Source: Hymenobacter baengnokdamensis (lineage in GTDB: Bacteria; Bacteroidota; Bacteroidia; Cytophagales; Hymenobacteraceae). Taken from it: DNA of 64,000 bases. Positions 1-7,116 of this stretch are shown piece by piece. The position numbers and the translations under genes are program-made. Location of the stretch: assembly GCF_008728635.1 (NCBI RefSeq), contig NZ_CP044285.1:3844001-3908000 (forward strand). The letters run 5' to 3'. How positions within the stretch are numbered: position 1 is the stretch's first letter; the number at the start of each line of letters is the position of its first letter. The notes beneath the pieces are model-generated. The model searched no databases. It was not told where the DNA came from and saw only the letters and a list, made by a program, of their open reading frames with translations.

Positions 1-1002
1 CTTGCGCAGGTCGGCCACGGCCTGCGCAAACAACGCCTTCACCTGCGGGTCGGGGTGGCGCTCGCTGAGCGTGCGCAGCACCCCGATGCGCGCCCCCTGG
101 AGCCCGTCTTTTTTCAGAAACTGCTGGTAGCCGCCGGCCGGAATCTTGCCGGCGCAGTAGGCGGTGAGCGGGTCGGCCGGGTCGGGGCCGGTGGCCATTG
201 CGTCGAGCAGCCGGGTGGCGTCGGCTACCGAGCGGGCCATGGGGCCGCCGGTATCGTTGCGCAGGTACAGCGGCGCAATACCCGCCCGGCTCAGCAGCCC
301 CAGCGTGGGCCGAAACCCCACCAGGGCGTTGTGCGACGAAGGCCCCCGGATAGAGTTGCCGGTGTCGGTGCCCAGGCCTGCCGTGCCGAAGCTGGCGGCC
401 ACCGCGGCCGCCGTGCCGCCGCTCGAGCCGGCCGGCACGTGCGCCAGGTTGTAGGGATTGCGCGTTTCGCCCGCAATCGAACTGATAGTGACCATCGGGC
501 TAAAGGCCCATTCGGCCATATTAGACTTAGCCAGCACAATAGCCCCGGCAGCTTTCAGCTTTTTCACCAGGGTGGCGTCTTCCGTCGGCGCAAAGCCTTT
601 GAGGGCGAGCGAGCCGGCCGTGGTTTGGAGGCCAGCCGTGTTGTAATTATCCTTCACAATGAGCGGGATGCAGTGCAGGGGCCGCAGCTTGCCGGTGCGG
701 CGATATTCAGCATCAAGCTGCCGCGCCTGCGCCAGCGCCTGCGGATTGGTAACGACGATAGCGTTGAGCCTGGTGGGCTGGTCGTAGGCCGCAATGCGGG
801 CCTGGTACGCCTGTACCAGCTGCTCGCAGTTGCAGTCGCCCCGCTTCAGGGCCTGCTGCACGTCGGCAACCGAGGCTTCGGTTACCTCAAAATGCGGATG
901 GGCTGCCGGCTGTTGGCGGGGTGCCTGGTTGCAGCTGGCTCCTAGCAGCGCAGCGCACAGCAGCAGGAATAAGTACAGGCTGTTTTTTTGAGTAAGGCTC
1001 AT
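1..1002 (-). CDS. Amidase family lipoprotein (C-terminus beyond window)
   Basis: Hydrolyses an amide bond, probably in the periplasm; the substrate cannot be read from sequence. The frame is open from the ATG at 1002-1000 to the window edge (334 residues seen). An N-terminal hydrophobic segment ends in a lipobox (LLGASC), so it should be lipid anchored. The amidase-signature triad is visible: Lys in IPLIVKDNY, the cis-Ser in [11 protein letters not shown], and the nucleophile Ser in [12 protein letters not shown]. The export signal and lack of gatB/gatC neighbours argue against GatA of the tRNA amidotransferase. Amidase-family lipoproteins of this kind are common in Bacteroidota. The family call is firm, the substrate unknown. 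Confidence 0.9.
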   Translation of the reverse strand, partial: MSLTQKNSLYLFLLLCAALLGASCNQAPRQQPAAHPHFEVTEASVADVQQALKRGDCNCEQLVQAYQARIAAYDQPTRLNAIVVTNPQALAQARQLDAEYRRTGKLRPLHCIPLIVKDNYNTAGLQTTAGSLALKGFAPTEDATLVKKLKAAGAIVLAKSNMAEWAFSPMVTISSIAGETRNPYNLAHVPAGSSGGTAAAVAASFGTAGLGTDTGNSIRGPSSHNALVGFRPTLGLLSRAGIAPLYLRNDTGGPMARSVADATRLLDAMATGPDPADPLTAYCAGKIPAGGYQQFLKKDGLQGARIGVLRTLSERHPDPQVKALFAQAVADLRK

Positions 1003-1168
1003 GCCATAGCAATAACGGAGTAAGCCGGGGAAACCACCTAGCACTTTGCCGAAAATACTTGCTTTTGCGCCCTGCCTGCGCGTGCCTAACGGCTAGCCTT
1101 TCGCACGCGCAGGCTGGCAATTTTATCAGTTTTGGCTATAGGCAGAAGCGTCCGGCGTGCTTTCCACC

Positions 1169-1324
1169 CTATACCTGCTTGCGCCTGACCCAGAAAATCA
1201 CAAAATTCAGAATAGTCGAAAGGCCAAAGAACTCCGCGAGTATAAACCGATGGCGATGAGCAGCCATAAAACAGCAATAGCCTGCGAGTAGAGTAGTTAG
1301 CAGATAAAACCAATAGCGTTTCAT
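1169..1324 (-). CDS. Small two-helix membrane protein
   Basis: A 51-residue frame from the ATG at 1324-1322 to a TAG. It begins MKRYWFYLLTTLLAG and contains two hydrophobic stretches, residues 4-22 and about 27-46, separated by a short polar HRHR turn, and it ends with basic residues (VRRKQV). This is the composition of a genuine small membrane protein rather than a chance frame. I do not recognise a family. It sits alone between the amidase and the MFS exporter, on the same strand as both. It is a prediction from composition only. Confidence 0.45.
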   Translation of the reverse strand: MKRYWFYLLTTLLAGYCCFMAAHRHRFILAEFFGLSTILNFVIFWVRRKQV

Positions 1325-1607
1325 GCTACCAAGCTAAGCACAAAACCTCGCTTCAGGCTTTGTCAGCACCCCTAACAATTTATGCCATAACTTTTTATAT
1401 TGAGTATAAAAAACTTATATGTTTTATATGACTTTTTCCCAACCAAAAGGTAGCTCCTCGCCTATAGGCATTGCGGGGGAAGGTTCGCGTAATACCTTGA
1501 GGCCGCCCTGCGTATCAATGAAGCTGGTAAGGAAATCTGCGAAATGACGTTCTTTTTTAGTTTCGGGTACGTCCTAAACAGGTTCAATGAGTAAAAGAAC
1601 CTTATTG

Positions 1608-2849
1608 TCAGGTTGTTTCACTACCCTGAATACTTGGTTTTGGAATGAGTAGTGGATAGCATACCGCCGCGATGAGCAGGGCGGTAACTCCTTGGCCAAG
1701 CATGGCCAGCGGGGCGCCTGTTTTTTGAGAAATGGCGCCGATGAGCAGGCTGCCGAGCGGTAGCATACCGAATAGGGCCATGGCAACATAGCTCATTACC
1801 CGGCCGCGCATGTGGGCAGCGGCCTCGGTTTGGAGAATGGCAATCGCGGCGGCCATCGGGGTAAGGGACCCCAGGCCGATAAGCAGGGCAAACGGGAGGG
1901 CCAGTGGAAAGTAGCTCGTACGGGAAAACAGACTCAGCCCCCCGCCCAGGACAACTACGCTCCCCAGCATAAATTTTCGCAGGTCAGCTCCCTTTTTAGC
2001 CGAAGCTAACACGAACGTACCAGCCAGCGCTCCTAGCCCAACGCACCCGCTGAGATAGCCATACGTGGCGGCGTTGCCGCCAAAGACCACCTTGGCAAAC
2101 ACCGGCTCCAGCGTATCGTAGGGCAGCACCAGCAGGCTCATACCGGCCATGAAGAAGAGTAGCCGGCTAAGCGCCGGCGTTGCCCGCAGGTACTGAAAGC
2201 CCTCGGCCAGCTCGGCCGTCACTTTTTTCGGGACGGCGGCCGGCTTAAACGGCGCAAACGTCATGAGCAGCAGCGATGCCAGCACGGCCAGAAAACTGAC
2301 CGCGTTCAACCCGAAACAGAACCCGGCGCTAAACCGCTGTAAAATCAGGCCCGACAGGGCGGGGCCAATCAGCCGCGCCATATTGACCATGGCTGAATTG
2401 AGTGAGATGGCATTGGGCAGGTCCTCTTTACGGTTCACCATCTCGTGAATCAGGGGTTGCCGGGCAGGTACATCAAAGGCGTTGATAACCCCCAGGATTA
2501 TACTCAGGACCAGTAGCTCCCAGATGACGTAGTGACCGGATAAAACCAGTGCTGCCAGCAGGATAGCCTGCCCCATCGAGGCCGTTTGGGTCACCAGCAG
2601 TATGCGGTAGCGCGGGTAGCGGTCGGCTACCACCCCGCCCAGCAGCGACAGCAGAAAAGAAGGAAACTGCTGCGCAAACATCGCCAGGCCAATCATCGCG
2701 GCCGAATGCGTCAGCGAATAAATGACCCAGATAACGGCCGTGCGCTGCATCCAGGTGCCAATTTGGGAAATGGATTGACCAGTGAAAAACAGCGCATAGT
2801 TCCGGTTGCGGAAGGCACGGAAAGTACCTCCGAGTGAGTCAGCTTTCAT
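1608..2849 (-). CDS. MFS transporter (MFS_3 / enterobactin-exporter-like)
   Basis: Inner-membrane exporter of the major facilitator superfamily, 413 residues. The N-terminus (FRAFRNRNYALFFTGQSIS, then IGTWMQ) is the typical opening of the MFS_3 branch that includes EntS-like and macrolide-efflux-like exporters, and the loop motif ADRYPRYRILL after helix 2 is the MFS motif A region. About twelve hydrophobic helices follow. I chose the ATG at 2849 rather than one 18 codons upstream because the conserved FRAFRNRNY start follows it directly. Upstream is a 420-bp spacer shared with the divergent arsB-like gene. Substrate unknown. Confidence 0.88.
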   Translation of the reverse strand: MKADSLGGTFRAFRNRNYALFFTGQSISQIGTWMQRTAVIWVIYSLTHSAAMIGLAMFAQQFPSFLLSLLGGVVADRYPRYRILLVTQTASMGQAILLAALVLSGHYVIWELLVLSIILGVINAFDVPARQPLIHEMVNRKEDLPNAISLNSAMVNMARLIGPALSGLILQRFSAGFCFGLNAVSFLAVLASLLLMTFAPFKPAAVPKKVTAELAEGFQYLRATPALSRLLFFMAGMSLLVLPYDTLEPVFAKVVFGGNAATYGYLSGCVGLGALAGTFVLASAKKGADLRKFMLGSVVVLGGGLSLFSRTSYFPLALPFALLIGLGSLTPMAAAIAILQTEAAAHMRGRVMSYVAMALFGMLPLGSLLIGAISQKTGAPLAMLGQGVTALLIAAVCYPLLIPKPSIQGSETT

Positions 2850-3110
2850 ATGTATACTTAGAGGGTGTAGGAAGTGGAGCTGGGCAGCCCGCCTCAGCCC
2901 CAATTTCCTAAACCGCTTCTTAGACGGAGTAGGATAATAAAAATCTATTTTTTTCTATACATGCTATTTGCAACAAGTTGCGGACTTGATGGGGCTCCGC
3001 ATACTTACCTAAAGCAGCAAGTAAAGAGTAGGGCTAAGCAAAAAAGCTCGAAAATGACTCGTATCGAATAATAGCCTTTTTATTATCCTGCTCCCTCTTA
3101 GGGAACTAGC

Positions 3111-3157
3111 ATACAAAAAAGTCTCTGCGCCATACCTGGCGCGGGGACTTTTTGTAT
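3111..3157. terminator. Long imperfect palindrome with A/T flanks
   Basis: ATACAAAAAAGTC...GACTTTTTGTAT with a GC-rich inner stem around a TACC loop. It has the form of a bidirectional intrinsic terminator but stands in the 2850-3273 spacer between divergent genes, where no upstream gene is seen on either strand except a doubtful 36-codon frame (2960-3070, +). Confidence 0.5.
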
Positions 3158-3246
3158 GATTAAAGGAAGAGTTCTACTCACGGGTGGCTACGCCGGGATT
3201 CGGTACCACCCGCCTTCCCTCGTCCTATTAAAAACTATTCAGTAAG

Positions 3247-3265
3247 GCCCGTCCGCGCGACGGGC
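3247..3265 (+). promoter_or_regulatory. GC hairpin just upstream of arsB start
   Basis: GCCCGTC-CGCGC-GACGGGC, a perfect 7-bp stem ending 8 nt before the ATG at 3274. In the mRNA it would sit over the ribosome landing site and could limit or gate translation. This is inference from structure only. Confidence 0.35.
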
Positions 3266-3273
3266 ACAACGTA

Positions 3274-4527
3274 ATGGCAACAAGTAGTATCTGGATTATT
3301 TCGGCGCTTTCCATTGCGCTGGTCATCAGCCGGCCCTTCAAAATACCGGAATTTGTGTGGGCGGTGGGCGGGGCTGCCTTGCTCCTTATTTTCCGGCTGC
3401 TGACGCCTCGCGAAGGCCTGGCGGGGGTGGCCAAGGGGCTGGACGTGTACCTGTTTCTGACGGGCATGATGCTACTGGCCGAAACCGCCCGTGAGGAAAA
3501 GCTCTTCGACTGGCTGGCTGCCTACGCCACCCGCCTGGCCAGGGGTTCGGGCCAGCGGCTGTTTCTGCTTATCTACCTGGTGGGCGTGGTCGTTACCGTC
3601 TTTCTTTCCAACGATGCCACGGCGGTGGTGCTTACCCCGGCCGTGGCCAGCGCCGTGCGGGCCGCCAAGGTAAAAAATCCGCTGCCCTACTTGTTTAGCT
3701 GCGCCTTTATTGCCAATGCGGCCTCCTTCGTGCTGCCCATCTCCAACCCGGCCAACCTGGTTATTTACGGCGCCCATATACCACCCCTGTTTACCTGGCT
3801 GCCGCGTTACCTGCTCCCGGCAACGACTGCCATCGTGGCTACCTTCTTCTTGTTGCGGCGCACGCAAAAGGACGCCCTGAGCCCGGAGATTGAGCGAAAC
3901 ATTGAGCTGCCAGCCCTCGAACGCGGCGGGCGGGTGGCCCTGGCCGGCATCGGGCTTACGGCGGTAGCCCTGCTGGAAGCCTCGGCCCTAAACTATTCAC
4001 TGGGGCTTGCTACAGCCCTCACCGGCACGCTGACGGCCGGCGTAGTCGTGCTCATCGCCCGCAAAAGTCCGGCTGCCATTGTGAAGAATGTATCCTGGTC
4101 GGTGCTACTGCTGGTAGCTGGGTTGTTTGTGCTGGTAGAAGCCCTCACCAAAACGGGCATCACCCACTGGCTTACCACGCTGCTCACCGCCAGCACCGGG
4201 CAGTCGGCCGCCAAAACCGCCTGGATTAGCGGAGTGGGGGTAGCGCTGCTCTGTAACGTGCTGAACAACCTGCCCGCGGGCCTTATCACCGGCAGCGCGC
4301 TGCAATCGGCCCACAGTTCGGCAACTATTACGAGTGCCCTGCTAATTGGCGTAGACCTGGGCCCCAACCTTTCCGTGACGGGCTCGCTGGCCACTATTTT
4401 ATGGCTGGCGGCGCTCCGGCGCGAAAACGTGGAAGTAGGCACCTGGCAGTTTCTAAAGCTCGGCGTATTACTAATGACCGTGCCGCTGCTGCTGGCCATT
4501 GCGTCTTTATTTCTACTTCCCCATTAA
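3274..4527 (+). CDS. arsB: ArsB-type arsenite/SLC13-like permease
   Basis: Polytopic inner-membrane permease of the ArsB/NhaD (ion transporter) superfamily, 417 residues with 10-12 hydrophobic helices. Typical ArsB signatures are visible: FLSNDATAVVLTPAV around residue 110, ANAASFVLPISNPANLVIYG around 150-170, and in the second repeat LCNVLNNLPAGLITG and GVDLGPNLSVTGSLATILW. Known ArsB proteins expel arsenite, alone or with the ArsA ATPase. No arsR, arsC or arsA lies in the window, so the arsenite role rests on homology. The start at 3274 follows a stable hairpin. Confidence 0.85.
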   Translation: MATSSIWIISALSIALVISRPFKIPEFVWAVGGAALLLIFRLLTPREGLAGVAKGLDVYLFLTGMMLLAETAREEKLFDWLAAYATRLARGSGQRLFLLIYLVGVVVTVFLSNDATAVVLTPAVASAVRAAKVKNPLPYLFSCAFIANAASFVLPISNPANLVIYGAHIPPLFTWLPRYLLPATTAIVATFFLLRRTQKDALSPEIERNIELPALERGGRVALAGIGLTAVALLEASALNYSLGLATALTGTLTAGVVVLIARKSPAAIVKNVSWSVLLLVAGLFVLVEALTKTGITHWLTTLLTASTGQSAAKTAWISGVGVALLCNVLNNLPAGLITGSALQSAHSSATITSALLIGVDLGPNLSVTGSLATILWLAALRRENVEVGTWQFLKLGVLLMTVPLLLAIASLFLLPH

Positions 4528-4845
4528 TCCGCTTTCTTTTTAGGGCCAGGGGTAAGCGTTGTGGGTAGCAGCGCTTTTGGGGTAAGGCGGGCGTGAGAGC
4601 CCGCGCACGCCCGACCCGTAGGCCACACTCTGCTCCGTTTACCTGTGCGTTGGCGTCAGGCAGCGCAAGCGGCAGTGGCCTGATAGCATAACTACTTATA
4701 GTAGAAAGTATAATGAGCGCGATAATACTACCGGCCAGGTTATCACCAGTATTACTGTCCTGCCCGAAAATCTGCTTTCCTATCGGCGAACGGGCCCATT
4801 TGCAAGTAATAAATTCACTAGCGCTTAATGGCAGAACATTTGGGT

Positions 4846-4853
4846 TATCTTTG
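4846..4853 (+). promoter_or_regulatory. Bacteroidota -7 box (TATCTTTG)
   Basis: Matches the TAnnTTTG element recognised by the Bacteroidota primary sigma factor. It lies 60 bp before the small membrane gene at 4913 and 8 bp before the palindromic operator at 4862. No clear TTTG at -33 is seen. Confidence 0.5.
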
Positions 4854-4861
4854 CGTTACAT

Positions 4862-4883
4862 GGTAAGTAAGTACTTACCTACC
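4862..4883. promoter_or_regulatory. 22-bp palindromic operator, TetR-like
   Basis: GGTAAGTAAGTACTTACCTACC reads the same on both strands except for one mismatched pair. TAAGTA...TACTTA palindromes of this size are typical TetR-family operators. It overlaps the likely transcription start set by the TATCTTTG box, a repressor position. No TetR gene is present in the window. Confidence 0.5.
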
Positions 4884-4912
4884 TTTTTTCTCATCCCCTT
4901 AACGCGCTAACC

Positions 4913-5134
4913 ATGATACATTTGCAGCAAGCTCTTGCTCAACACTGGCACCTGAGCGCCTCGCACTATTTTCAAATGCGCCTAATCTGCTCCCTTCTCC
5001 TGGGACCACTACTGGGGGTGCTATGTCTGATACTTTTCACCAAGCGCCGGGCAGCTAGCTCACACGGCACGCCACGGGTCAGGCTGCTTACCAGCATTTT
5101 TGACCTTCAGCCCGCAACGCCCCGGCCCTTATAA
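4913..5134 (+). CDS. Small single-helix membrane protein
   Basis: A 73-residue protein: an amphipathic N-terminus, one strong hydrophobic helix at about residues 24-43 (LICSLLLGPLLGVLCLILF) followed by positive residues KRR, and a short tail. No family recognised. It is supported as a gene by its own -7 box, the palindromic operator upstream, and the strong terminator at 5168-5211 just downstream. The operator type suggests control by a ligand-sensing repressor, so it may be a stress or efflux-associated small protein; that part is inference. A second ATG at residue 22 is a possible alternative start. Confidence 0.5.
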   Translation: MIHLQQALAQHWHLSASHYFQMRLICSLLLGPLLGVLCLILFTKRRAASSHGTPRVRLLTSIFDLQPATPRPL

Positions 5135-5167
5135 GCTACAGTGACACGCCAGGTACTGCTGGCCAGC

Positions 5168-5211
5168 AATAAAGAAAGCCCCGCCTTTTAATCGGCGGGG
5201 CTTTCTTTATT
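5168..5211. terminator. Bidirectional intrinsic terminator
   Basis: A perfect 18-bp stem, AATAAAGAAAGCCCCGCC against GGCGGGGCTTTCTTTATT, around an 8-nt loop. It ends the gene at 4913 (+) and the gene at 5227-5571 (-). Confidence 0.9.
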
Positions 5212-5226
5212 CTCCCAAACCGGGGC

Positions 5227-5571
5227 CTAGGCCGGCCCGTGTGCGGCCTCCGCTTGCGCCTGCTGAGGCTGGCTCACCTTGCCATCGTTCACACCCACAA
5301 ACACATAGCTACCGCTCATCATTGAGAAAATATAGTATGGCTCGTAGCTCCCGGGGTAGAGCGGGTGGCGCACGGTTACGGCGCCATAAGGGTCGGTGTA
5401 GCCTGCTTTCTTCAGCAACTCATCGGCCTGTACGATATCCATCTTAATAGGCCAGGAAATCACGACGTCTTCCAGCCAAGGATGCGCAATGAACTGGATA
5501 GGGCCAAACTCGCCCCATTGCGTCATAATGGCGAAGGCAGTGCCGCCCTTTACCTGAAACACGGCGCGCAA
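5227..5571 (-). CDS. Hypothetical protein, probably 5'-truncated and frameshifted
   Basis: The frame encodes a soluble, mostly beta-like protein (ITQ/GPIQFIAHPW, VISWPIKMDIVQADELLKKAGY, YYIFSMMSGSYVFVGV) that I cannot assign. It has no good start: the first possible codons are a TTG at 5571 or an ATG at 5526 inside the coding-like sequence. Just upstream, a second frame is open right up to the MITE edge and reads ...GGGPKDFAP before a run of five Cs, after which the present frame continues sensibly as LKALRAVFQVKGG. The loss of one base in that C run and insertion of the MITE at 5667 would explain both. It is likely a remnant. Confidence 0.5.
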   Translation of the reverse strand: MRAVFQVKGGTAFAIMTQWGEFGPIQFIAHPWLEDVVISWPIKMDIVQADELLKKAGYTDPYGAVTVRHPLYPGSYEPYYIFSMMSGSYVFVGVNDGKVSQPQQAQAEAAHGPA

Positions 5572-5666
5572 GGCTTTGAGGGGGCAAAATCCTTCGGCCC
5601 ACCGCCGCCTATACCGCTAGCTACCCCCGCACCTGCATACGTGCAAAACTCAACCCCAAAAGACTA

Positions 5667-5791
5667 GTGCTGCGTCAGGCAAGTTCCTTACCTAATCGTT
5701 CTGGTGGGCGCCTCACCCCCCGGCCCCCTCTCCGAAAAGGAGAGGGGGAGCCAGTCGATTCTTTAGGTAATAAATTTCCCTGACACAGCAC
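5667..5791. mobile_element. 125-bp MITE related to the adjacent IS630 element
   Basis: Terminal inverted repeats of about 29 bp start GTGCTGCGTCAGG and end CCTGACACAGCAC (about 24 of 29 positions match), flanked by TA on both sides (5665-5666 and 5792-5793). No coding capacity; the centre has a strong hairpin (5724-5748, CCCCCTCTCC/GGAGAGGGGG). The outer 12 bp are almost the same as the ends of the IS630 element that begins 2 bp further on, so it is presumably moved by that type of transposase. Confidence 0.8.
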
Positions 5792-5848
5792 TAGTGCTGC
5801 GTCAGAGGAAATAATTAACAAACCACTGTGCTCCGGGTTAGGGGCCTT

Positions 5849-6319
5849 ATGTCTCGTCCCCTTACTCCCTTTGCCCTCCCGGCGGCTGACCAAGCTGCCC
5901 TCGAAAATTTCACGCGCACCGGTCGTCGGCCCGTACGAGCCGTGCGCCGCGCCCAGGCGCTGCTGGCCTTGGCGACCGGTATCGGCCAGCAGGCCGCCGG
6001 CCAAGCCGTTGGCCTGAGCCGCCAGGCAGTCAGCAAGATACGCCGCCGGTACGAAGCGGCCGGGTGGCAAGTCGCCTTGGCCGAGGCCCCGCGTAGTGGT
6101 GGGCCACGCCGCTTTGATGGTCCCCAACGCGCCGCCGTCACGGCGCTAGCCTGTACACCGGCCCCGGTGGGCCATAGCCGCTGGACCCTGCGCTTGCTGG
6201 CCGATAAGGCGGTGGAACTGTGCCTGGTGGACACTATTTCCCACGAAACGGTGAGCCAGATGCTCAAAAAAACGAGCTGCACCCCCACCGCCAGCAGCAC
6301 TGGTGCCTCGGGGCGATGA
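5849..6319 (+). CDS. IS630 transposase, N-terminal (DNA-binding) ORF A
   Basis: Helix-turn-helix half of an IS630 transposase. It shows RRAQALLALATG, GLSRQAVSKIRRRYE (recognition helix region) and the family linker WTLRLLADKAVEL...ISHETVSQMLKK. After the A7 run at 6266-6272 this frame degenerates, while the family sequence (KKNEL.PH) continues in the -1 frame as ORF B. I chose the ATG at 5849 over a GTG at 5828 because the MSRPLTPF start follows it; the choice is uncertain. The functional enzyme would be the A-B fusion made by slippage. Confidence 0.8.
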   Translation: MSRPLTPFALPAADQAALENFTRTGRRPVRAVRRAQALLALATGIGQQAAGQAVGLSRQAVSKIRRRYEAAGWQVALAEAPRSGGPRRFDGPQRAAVTALACTPAPVGHSRWTLRLLADKAVELCLVDTISHETVSQMLKKTSCTPTASSTGASGR

Positions 6320-7014
6320 ATGCGGCCTTCGTAGCCCGCATGGAGGACGTGCTGGCCGTCTACGAGCGGCCTCACGACCCGCTTTTCCCCGTCGTCTGCT
6401 TCGATGAGCGCCCTTGTGTGCTCCACAGCCAGCCCGTCGAACCCCTGCCCCCGGTGCCGGCCCAGCCCGCCGTAGGCGAGCAGGCCGCTAGAGCCGGGCG
6501 CCCCCGCCGCGAAAGCAGCACCTACGTGCGCCAGGGCACGGCCTGCCTGCTGGTGGCGTTTGAGCCGGGCACCGGCCAGCGCCTGGTCGAGGTCTCGGCC
6601 CGCCGGACCGGGGCCGATTACTGCCGTTTTATGCAGGCCTTGGCCGCCCACTATGCGCAGGCCGAGAAAATCGTGCTCGTGCAGGACAACCTCAACACCC
6701 ACACCGACGCCGTCTTCTACCAGCACCTGCCCGCCGCCCAGGCCCGCGCGCTGGCTGCCCGCTTCGAGGTGCACTACACCCCTAAAAATGCCTCCTGGCT
6801 TAACATGGTCGAACTTGAACTCTCGGCCATCGCCCGCCAGTGCCTGCACCAGCGCATCCCCACCCTCGACGAACTCACCGCCCACGTCGCCGCCTGCGTG
6901 GCCCAGCGCAATGCCGCCCAGGTTACCGTCCACTGGCAGTTCACCCTCGAAAAAGCCCGCGTTAAACTCGACCGCCATTACCAGAAAATTAGGGTAACTA
7001 ATTCCTCTGACTGA
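6220..7014 (+). CDS. IS630 transposase, catalytic ORF B
   Basis: The DDE half of the transposase. Catalytic motifs are intact: VVCFDERP (first Asp), VLVQDNLNTH (second Asp), and YTPKNASWLNMVELELS (Glu). The coding signal starts at about 6265, where the frame takes over from ORF A by a -1 shift on seven adenines; the GTG at 6220 is only the formal opening, and the first internal ATG is at 6316. The protein ends 4 nt before the right IS end. With all three acidic residues present, the element may still be active if the frameshift is programmed. Confidence 0.8.
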   Translation: MPGGHYFPRNGEPDAQKNELHPHRQQHWCLGAMNAAFVARMEDVLAVYERPHDPLFPVVCFDERPCVLHSQPVEPLPPVPAQPAVGEQAARAGRPRRESSTYVRQGTACLLVAFEPGTGQRLVEVSARRTGADYCRFMQALAAHYAQAEKIVLVQDNLNTHTDAVFYQHLPAAQARALAARFEVHYTPKNASWLNMVELELSAIARQCLHQRIPTLDELTAHVAACVAQRNAAQVTVHWQFTLEKARVKLDRHYQKIRVTNSSD

Positions 7015-7116
7015 GCACTAGGCGGTAGGAAGGGCTGAAAAGTGAACGTTCCCTAACGTTTTCGGCTACCTTAGCGGGCAGTTTGTTCCCAGGTCTATTT
7101 CTATACACTTACCCAC

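Larger units (their letters stand above)
5794..7018 (+). mobile_element. IS630-family insertion sequence (1225 bp)
   Basis: Inverted repeats: left GTGCTGCGTCAGAGGAAATA, right end reads GTGCTCAGTCAGAGGAATTA on the opposite strand. It is flanked by the TA duplication expected for IS630 (5792-5793, 7019-7020). The left TA is shared with the MITE. It carries a two-frame transposase (5849-7014). It lies 97 bp upstream of the restriction-modification gene and may mark the edge of an acquired segment. Confidence 0.9.

Noticed and set aside
55..945. Long plus-strand open frame opposite the amidase
   Set aside because: Antisense shadow in high-GC DNA; the minus strand carries intact amidase motifs.
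1427..1573. Minus-strand frame of 48 codons with protein-like sequence (ADFLTSFIDTQGGLKVL, ending ELPFGWEKVI)
   Set aside because: It begins at a stop with no ATG, GTG or TTG in its first half and matches no family I know. It may be a remnant of a lost gene but cannot be supported as a CDS.
2960..3070. 36-codon plus-strand frame before the orphan palindrome (MLFATSCGLDGAP...)
   Set aside because: Short, lysine-rich and without hydrophobic or family pattern; the terminator-like hairpin after it is the only support.
5724..5748. Strong GC hairpin considered as an intrinsic terminator
   Set aside because: It has no U-run and lies at the centre of the MITE, so it is part of that element's structure.
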